Shown: positions 28,901 through 37,900 of the stretch, piece after piece
Layout: every line of letters begins with the position of its first letter
How positions within the stretch are numbered: the stretch's first letter is position 1
Assembly (NCBI GenBank): GCA_964019055.1
Contig: OZ025208.1
Coordinates: 16,057,457-16,121,456 of the forward strand
DNA: 64,000 bases
Direction of reading: 5' to 3'
DNA from: Anthopleura xanthogrammica
Taxonomy: Eukaryota; Cnidaria; Anthozoa; Actiniaria; Actiniidae
Program-made: the position numbers and the translations under genes
The notes under the pieces: generated by a model
What the model was told of the DNA's origin: nothing
The model's database searches: none
The model's input: the letters and a program-made list of their open reading frames with translations, nothing else

Positions 28901-31900
28901 AAAACATGCAGTAAGGTATCAGCAAGTGCTTGATAGGTGCTTGGTAAGGTGATGGTTATATACCAGTAAAACATGCAGTAAGGTATCAGCAAGTGCTTGA
29001 TAGGTGCTTGGTAAGGTGATGGTTATATATCGGTAAAAAATGCAGTAAGGTATCAGTAAGTGCTTGATAGGTGCTTGGTAAGGTGTCGGTTATATAACAC
29101 TGAGTAAAACATGTCAGTTTAGTGGTTGGTAATATAACTGATGACAGTGAGATGTTGGTAATAAAGCAGTATAAGGTGTTCTGGTGTTTTCAAAGCTCCA
29201 TTGAATTTTTCTTAGTTATATTTTAAAGTACCAAATAATAGACTTAAACTGATGGTTTTTATGATACGATGATATTGCTGTTTAATCTTGGTTAATATTG
29301 TTTAATGATTTAGTTTTAGTTCTTGAATCTTAATATTTTCTCAAAGGAAATTTTTTAATCGATTGTAATATTAATGTGCAGCCAGTGGATCTCATACATA
29401 TATTTAGTTCTAATTATATATCATTTTCATTTGCCAGACTCAGTTTATAAAATGTGCCTGTTGGGAGAATAATTTAAGAGTACTGTACTTATATTTTGAT
29501 GACACAACCGGTGGTCAAAGAAGTTGAATACTCTTTTTTTTTAGCCAATAAGATCAAAACTTTTTTTCAGGTAAAATAGTTTCTTTTTACAGTTTTAGTT
29601 CTCATCATTCTTTAATTTTTTTTATGTAACATTTAATTTTATTTAAATTTTATACCATTATTTATTGTCAATATTATTATTTATTTAGTATAATCATTAT
29701 TTATTATTAGTATTATTCATTGCTATTTTAAAATATTTTACGGCTTTAAACACTTACATTTATCTTAATGAATTTAAATTTTAAATGGTTTCTATTAAAG
29801 TCTTCACCGATTATATTTTTTTAAAAGAAGTTTATACAAACAGTAACAATTTAACAATATTTTTTTAGTAATTGTTTATAATTCATTTAAGATAAAGAAA
29901 TTATAATCATAGTATTTAACAGTACTTTATTTTAAGATTATATAAGTCTTTAATAGGATCTTAATTTGTGTGCAATTATGAATAGATATTTTTTGCGTTT
30001 TAGAATTAACGGCAATTTTTAGAGTAAAGGAAACCAGATATCATCTGTAAATTACAACTACGGTTTTTCCTGTCGTACTAAATTTAAAGGTAGATTATCT
30101 TTTAGAACATGTACACTGATCTCTGTGAATGATTTCAATGTTTAGTGCAATTCGTAATATTATTATATTTATTAAGTGAATTTTCGACAATCCCTATTTT
30201 ATGCAAATTTTATACTAGGTAAACATGTTTAGTTTGCTATTCACACCACAAAATGAGAGCTAAGTACACCCTTGTAACCCTAAATGTGCAGTCTTTTTAA
30301 AAGCAATGACATATTATGCTTTATATTATACTTTTTTTGCGGCAATTACAAAGCATTTCGCAGGCAAAGTTAACAATTTTATGTCACCAAGATATAAGCT
30401 ACATATATAGAAGGCTTATTTTTTGGGTTTAAAAGCTGTGGATAAAGAAAGAATGTATAATAAGAAAGATCTAGAAAGATAAGTAAGGATAGATAGAAGT
30501 GAATGTAGAAACAGACCTCTGGGCCAAGAGCTAGAGTTTTGAAGTCTTGAATGAGGTTGGAGATAAGAGAGAAGCCTTGAGAAGGTGCTGACTGAAAAAA
30601 GAAGAGATACATAGACAGTTTATGCTTTAAATTCACAGATTTATCAAGCAATTTATGACAATTTTACGTCAAGTACAATTACATGTCAAATGAAAATCAG
30701 TTAGAATAATGTATTTTAGAGCGCACAAATTCATTGCATTTAGCTTAAGAATGAATCCAATGATGTAGAAAATTACCACATTTACTGTATCTAAATACTG
30801 TCAACGAAAAATCAATTTTAAGTATTCAAGATTTGACAGGTTTTCCCCATTATTTTAAAGCTCAATGTCTGTCATGAATGTTTACAATTGGATGTGAATT
30901 TTAAATTTTTTTCCCATCCTGGAGTTTAAGTTTGTAATAATTTACATGTATCTTACTTTTGTTAATCAAATTTCAACCTCAAAAACTCACGATCCTGTAG
31001 AATGTAGAGGTGAGATAATGTACATCAAAGGCCATCAAAACCTTGGTCATTTTTCACAACACACTAGTGAAATATTAACTAAATACATCCTGAATTAATT
31101 CCACTCCTCATGTAAATAGCCAGAAGGGATAACACAAAAACTAAAGCAGGTGTTATCCTCGTGTAAAACAATCAAAGCTACACCTAGATACCAAGTATAA
31201 TTCCTCTTTGTAAGACAATGAAACAACCTTAAAATCCTTCAAAAATGTGCAAGTTTTTCTTCAACCTCTCCAGAATAATAAACTCTTAAATCTTGACGTT
31301 CAAAATTCCTCTGGAATAATTTGACTCAAATCTTATGATTCAATATTCCAGTGTTAGTACAAATTGAAACCTACAAATTAGTAGACTTTGTTTTACAATA
31401 GAGGATCATTGTAGTGGTTGGGAAGTGCTTTTTTGTTGTGCTACAATTCACACTGATTATCATGTATTTCATTATAACCAATTAGCATAAACTTTAAGAT
31501 CAGAACACTTATTTTACAAATACACATATTATACGAGAGAGAAGTATAGTAATATTTTGTATAATGGATTGCATTTACGTTATCCTGGCTATGTTTTTAT
31601 ACTCTTATAAGAAGATTGAAATATGATTATATATATTCTGTCATATTATTTTCTATAGCCTTATTTTTGATTTATGTTATTGAATTGAAACCCTTTCATG
31701 AAATTTACTTTTTTTGATAGAAGATAGTGTGATTAACATATTCATAGTAGTCTTTAATATTATGCAAACTTGGTAACTACAAGTGCCAATCAAAAACAAT
31801 TTCTGCCATCAATAAAAAATATTCAGTTGGTAGCTTTAATTTCAATTTCAATTGTACAGCTTGTAACTATTGACTTTGCATTATTTAATAAATATAGTCA

Positions 31901-34900
31901 ACTTCCATCTTGTGGACACCCCAATATTATAGACACTTCTCTATTACAGACAGGAGCAAATTCCCTGGCCAAAAAATACTGACAAAGAAATTAAATGACA
32001 ATAATTAACTAACTATATGTAATGAACAGTTCAAGTGATGGACCTGAGGGTGTCCACTAGTGCTGTAACAAGAGTTGACTGCATTCCCTGCTAGCAGACT
32101 GTAGATCGCAATCTGCTAGCAGGGGAAAATATGTATTGAAAATTGCTCTAAGGTGTAGCCATTCACCATTTTCCATACATCGGTTCACTGGTCAAACACG
32201 AAGCATTCATTTGAGGTTCCAAGGTAGTTTCAAAGGATTATAATTTCAAATTTGAGCCTTGAAACCTCAACTCAATTTAATGCTGTGTTTGGTCAGTGAG
32301 CTGATGTATGGAAAATGGTGAATGCTCCACAACAGCTTCAAAACATTAAATCCATGGAAAATGGCAAGCCCAAAGGGGAGGGAGACAGAAGGGATGAAAG
32401 GGACAGAATTTAAGGTGACCAGAGTATCGCTAATTTCAGATAGGGTAGGTAATGACTTGGGTAAATAATTCAAGTCATCTGGGTTTTTGGCTTCCGTCAA
32501 TCAAATTTTCAATGATCTGAGTGTTGGAGTATTCTGCACAGTAACAACTATATTAAGAATTCCTCTAGCTCATGTGTTATCTCTTACACTACTTGTAACT
32601 TGGGGGGGGGGGTACTCCCTATAATGGACTATACAGGGATGCTCCACCCGATAGGGGTACTTTTTTCAGGCCGCACATATCGAAAACGGGTGGAAATTTG
32701 CAAGTTTTGGTATAAAAAGGGGTAGCTTTTTGCTGAAATTTGGTATAGAAAAGAGTAAGGGGTCGAGAGTCCGGCTGGAGCATCCCCGTATGAAACAACC
32801 CGAAGTACCCCCCCGGGCTTGTAACATCTGTATTTTTTTTAAAATCTGTTTTTTGTCATAAATGGAATAACTAAAGACTGACATATTTTATACAGTACAC
32901 TATCAATGGCATTGTCTAGACTGTAGCCCTCATCAGGCAAAACCAAAAAGCACTCCAACTTCCTTTTTATAGTGTTGTACTTTACAGCTGTATATTGTAT
33001 CCTAGTTCCTTTCCCTTTGCATTTCACTCCCATTAGTTTCCTTCCCACCAGTTTCCTTCGCCCCGCATTCTACCTAGCATTCGCCCCGCATTCTACCTAG
33101 ATTTTACATTTAGCATATGTTATGCGCGATTGATCAGTTTTATGAATATCGCGCAATATAAGTGATTAAATATTATTATTATTATTATTATTGTAGTCTC
33201 CAACTGAGCAGTGTTAAAACTTAATGATGTTAATATATGTTTGTATTCATGAAGTGGTCTATTGTAAAAGATTGTGATATCTGATTCGCTGATTGAACTG
33301 GAATCAAAAATCTTTCATTACCTTTGATGAAAAGTCAGTATTTTGCAAACTAAAAGTAAAAAAAAGATTGGATTTCGTTCTCTAGAAAAATAGTGAAAAA
33401 TATCCATACCTGCCTTACATGGAGGGAATAAGAAATATTGCATGGGTAGGTAAGGTCTGAGGTCAATGGAGGGGATTGGAGTTTCCAAGGGGTGGGGAAG
33501 GTCTGAGCTAGGAGAGTATATTGTGTAGTCCTAGAAAATATCCATACCTCCCCCATGGAGTGGGATTGGAATTTCCAAGGGGTGGGGAGGGTCTGAGGAG
33601 AGTATATTGTGTAGTCCTAGAAAATATCCATACCTCCCCCATGGAGTGGGATTGGAATTTCCAAGGGGTGGGGAGGGTCTGAGGAGGACATACTGGGTGG
33701 TCCCAGAAAATATACCATACCTCCCCTATGGAGTGGGATTGGAATTTCCAAGGGGTGGGGAAGGTCTGAGGGGGGCATACTGGGTGGTCCCAGAAAATAT
33801 ACCATACCTCCCCTATGGAGTGGGATTGGAATTTCCGTGGGGTGTGGAGGGTCTGAGGATGGTATAATGTATTGTCCATGAAAATATCCATACCTCCTCC
33901 ATCGAGAAGTATTGGAATTTCCAAGGGGTTTGGAGGGTCTGAGGAGGGTATACGGTGTGGTCCCAGAAAATATCCATATCTCCCTCATAAAGGGGAAGAT
34001 TGGAATTTCCAAAAGAAGTAAGGATGGTCTGAAAAAAATATTACCAGCCTCAGATGTCCAACTCCACTCCACGTGATGGTATAGATATATACTTAAACTA
34101 AGTTTACTATATTATATATATATACCTAATGGAACATTTTTAGGAGTATTATAAAACTTGAAAGACTTACAGTAAGCTTGATGAATGAATATTAAGATGA
34201 GGATTATCATAGTAAGCTGTTATGAAGATTATCTCTTTATCAAGGTATTATACAGTACGCACATATTATGGTCATGTCTGGTATTGTCGAAAGAATTCAT
34301 TGATCAAAATTTAATAGATTTTAATGTCTAAATTAATAATCTTCTTAATAATTAACCAAAGCGTCTCATATTTTTATCAGTGCTTTCTCTACTAAGGGTG
34401 AAACCTAAAATAACAATTATCAAAGTTCTGTTTAGTTAAATGAAAATTAATACCAAGCATAATAATTATTACCTTCCAAACCTCTTTTTTTTCTATATTC
34501 CAATAGCCCACTTTCAATATTCTGGTTGAACCGAGGCTCCAGGGAAACAATAGAGTAATCCTAATACATTCTCTTATTGTTGGAGGAGTTATAAACCAGA
34601 AAGAATGGAAGTTTTCCTTTTTCTTATTTTTCTGCTTAAATTGCTACATGTACCTTATATCTATTACATGTGTAAACTCAAATATTTTGAAGTCAAACAA
34701 CAAGTAGAATGAAATACACAAGTGAATGACAGCATTAGACTTTCGTTTTATCACCCATCAAAAGATAATTTCATTTCTTCAGCCCATAATGGTTGTCTAG
34801 TCCTAGCATTAATGCATAAAGTTACCTTTTAGTCAATAATGTAACAAGATTCGATTAAAGCATTATTAAGTGTGACATTTAGGACCTTGGAGCTACAGTG

Positions 34901-37900
34901 CATGTACTGGGAGGTACAGTAGCCCCACCCCTTACCTCAAATCACTTAGCTTCACTTGGGTAATGGGATAAACTTGGGAAAGACCCTTAAAGCAGCTCAA
35001 TTTGGAGGACAAAACAAAAGAATTTTAATCTCGTGAGAATTGGAAAATATTGTTTTCTCCTCAAAATTGAGCTGCATTCCAAAGTACTGCAAGGGGTCTA
35101 TGATACTTTAATATTTTTGGCTGATGGTGGCATCCATCAGAGATGCTGAAATGCCAAGTTTAGTATAAATTTTACACATGCAAACCATAATAATATTCTT
35201 TAAGATTTTTGCCCATTCATTTTTCATATTTTTCTCATTCATTTTTTTACCTGACACAACTTCTACGATTCCCATTTTAGTTTCACAAAAAATATTTTAC
35301 ATAAAATCAGTTGATTGTTTTATAAAATATTTTGGATCAATATAGTGACTGGCTGGTTTGGATATTTCCCTGGAATCTGATTGGTGTAGAGGGAAAGCTA
35401 TTTGGAAATGATTCATTGCAATATTGGTAATTGGATTCCCCACCCAAAGTAAATGAATATCATAGTATTGCTAATGGCTGTCAAAAATCTTGGCACAATC
35501 CGAGTAGTATATAGTGCTCCAGAAATTTCTTGAACACCACAACAAATAAAACCAACATTCAACAAAATTTTCAGGAACTTAATAATTTTCAGGGTTCCAA
35601 TTAAAAGAATTATTCTGACAAAATAAATATCATGTTATTCTTAAAAGTTATGAGTAAATTGTGCGAGAAATTTCCCCACTCATACTGTCAGTTTTTCATC
35701 TCAAAATGTCTACAAAATTAGGATTTCTAGTCTCTTTGACTGTGAGTGGATTGTTAGAAATAAATCACAAGATTTTCCAATTGTTCTAGTCTAACTTGCA
35801 TTAAATTTCAAAGCGAATCGAGAAATTTTGCCTTAAGTTAAATACTTAAAGTATATTACTATAAATTTTGACAAGAGATAGCCCTGGCAGTCAGTTTGTA
35901 GGCTGTGTCTCCGTAATTGAACAATAAATTTAGATATAAATCTATACTCTCAATGGGTTATTAAAATATTTAATGCATTAAGATAACATGAATAAGTGAA
36001 ATCTGTCAAATTTTTCATCAAAATTTTAGTTTTTTCTTCAAGCTTAATGTAATAGTAAATGAATTTGGTCAGTCGCAGTAAAATAAATTTATAATATGCA
36101 AGAGAGAATGCAACACTGACCTTTATAAGATATATTAACTGAACCATGATAATTATTAGCCTTATTGTCAACATGTCATTATGAAAGGATGAATGATTTT
36201 AAGTGTGTATATATTTCTTAAAAATAATATATATTAATGTCAGATAATTTTTATCGGCTTTTCTTTGGAAGTATCACCGTTGTCATGAATATTGGATTAT
36301 AATAAACTGTTGCCACCCTGAAGACATATTACCTGTTGCACTTATCGATAAATAGTGCACGCCGTGAATAAATGTTCTATAATTTTGGATATTGTTCACG
36401 CGTTGCTTGACATAAACATTACAACTATTTGTATGAAACATGTTTGGCGTCATGGTTGACTAGAACATATTGTTCAGCAATCTCAATCACGTCAAGAATC
36501 AAGTGCCTTACGCATATAACTATATATATTTGGGATATGATTTTGTTCAGAAAATTAAGATAAAAAAAATCCTTTTACTTGTGATGTGGAAATGTACAGA
36601 GCTTCTCTTCAAATATACTCAAAAATTATTGTTAAAAATGCGATGATTTATGAACATTTTAGAAACAATATTACTAAGCTTGGATGCACATAAACCACAT
36701 AAAGATGCCGATAATAAAATTTAAGTGGTAGAATAAAACTAGCCTATTAATAATATTTGTTAAGAGTTAGAGTGCATGAACCCTAGCATACATAATTTTT
36801 TTGTTTTGTCAAGCATACATAAGTTTTTTGTTTTGTATTTTATACTCAACATACAAAATTATATGTTCATCTTTTTCCTGATTATAACTTTATTCAACCA
36901 ATAGATAAAAAAAATGGAATGGTTAAGTTATGTGTATAATTTCCATGTTCATTTGTTTTATCTATAATTATGCTCCTGAAATATGCTACTTGAAAACTTT
37001 GATGCAAAATTGAGGGAAGTTGTCTTTAAAAAATAATGTTTTTATCCAGGATATTTGACAACAGAGTTCCAACAACTAGTGTTGCCAGTTTATACAACAT
37101 TTCCCAAAAGATATCTCATTAAACATCAAGATTTACATGTCAAGTTGTACGAAAACTAACACGAGCCAACATCTCGGTAAATAACTAAGTAAACATAAGA
37201 TAAAATTTAAATTTTAAATTTTTTTTTGACTGTACGTTTTTGAATTTTTCATGACTGTCTTGACTTTTTTCATGTCTTTTTAAAATTCTAAAAAGTTACG
37301 ATTGTGATTATTGTTTACTAAATACAAATAATATTTTGCTTGAAAATATAATCATGATATAATCCTTACATTGCAAGAAATATTTTGCTTCTAAAAAGAA
37401 TTAATAAAATTATACCAAAAAAAGTGTTCACATAATCTTTAAATTCCATGGAATTTTCCATTGCTGCAAATGCAGTCTTTTCTACAAGTAGCCTGTTTTA
37501 CTCAAACAAATGGACTAAAGTCTGAAACATAAGCTTTTTTACATTGTGTTTAAGTTTCCTTCTTATTCGCTTGTCTAGCTATCTTAATGGCTTATCATTA
37601 ATGATATTTTAAGATATATAAAAGATGAACAATGCATGAATGCAAACATGCATCATTACTAGAAGTTGATAATGCATATGCAATCCTGTTTAGATAATAT
37701 CATGTGGCTACAAGTCGGCATGTGAGCAATACAGTATCTCTTTTAAGGTTAGGATCTGTAGTCACCTGCGGATTTAAAACCATTAAAATACAACTGTGCG
37801 AATGACTCAATGTGATAAAAAAAGTGTTAATGTCTTGATGAAACATCATGGGTTTTATTTCATCAAGTGCTTTGTCATGTATGTCATCTGTGGCTAATTC

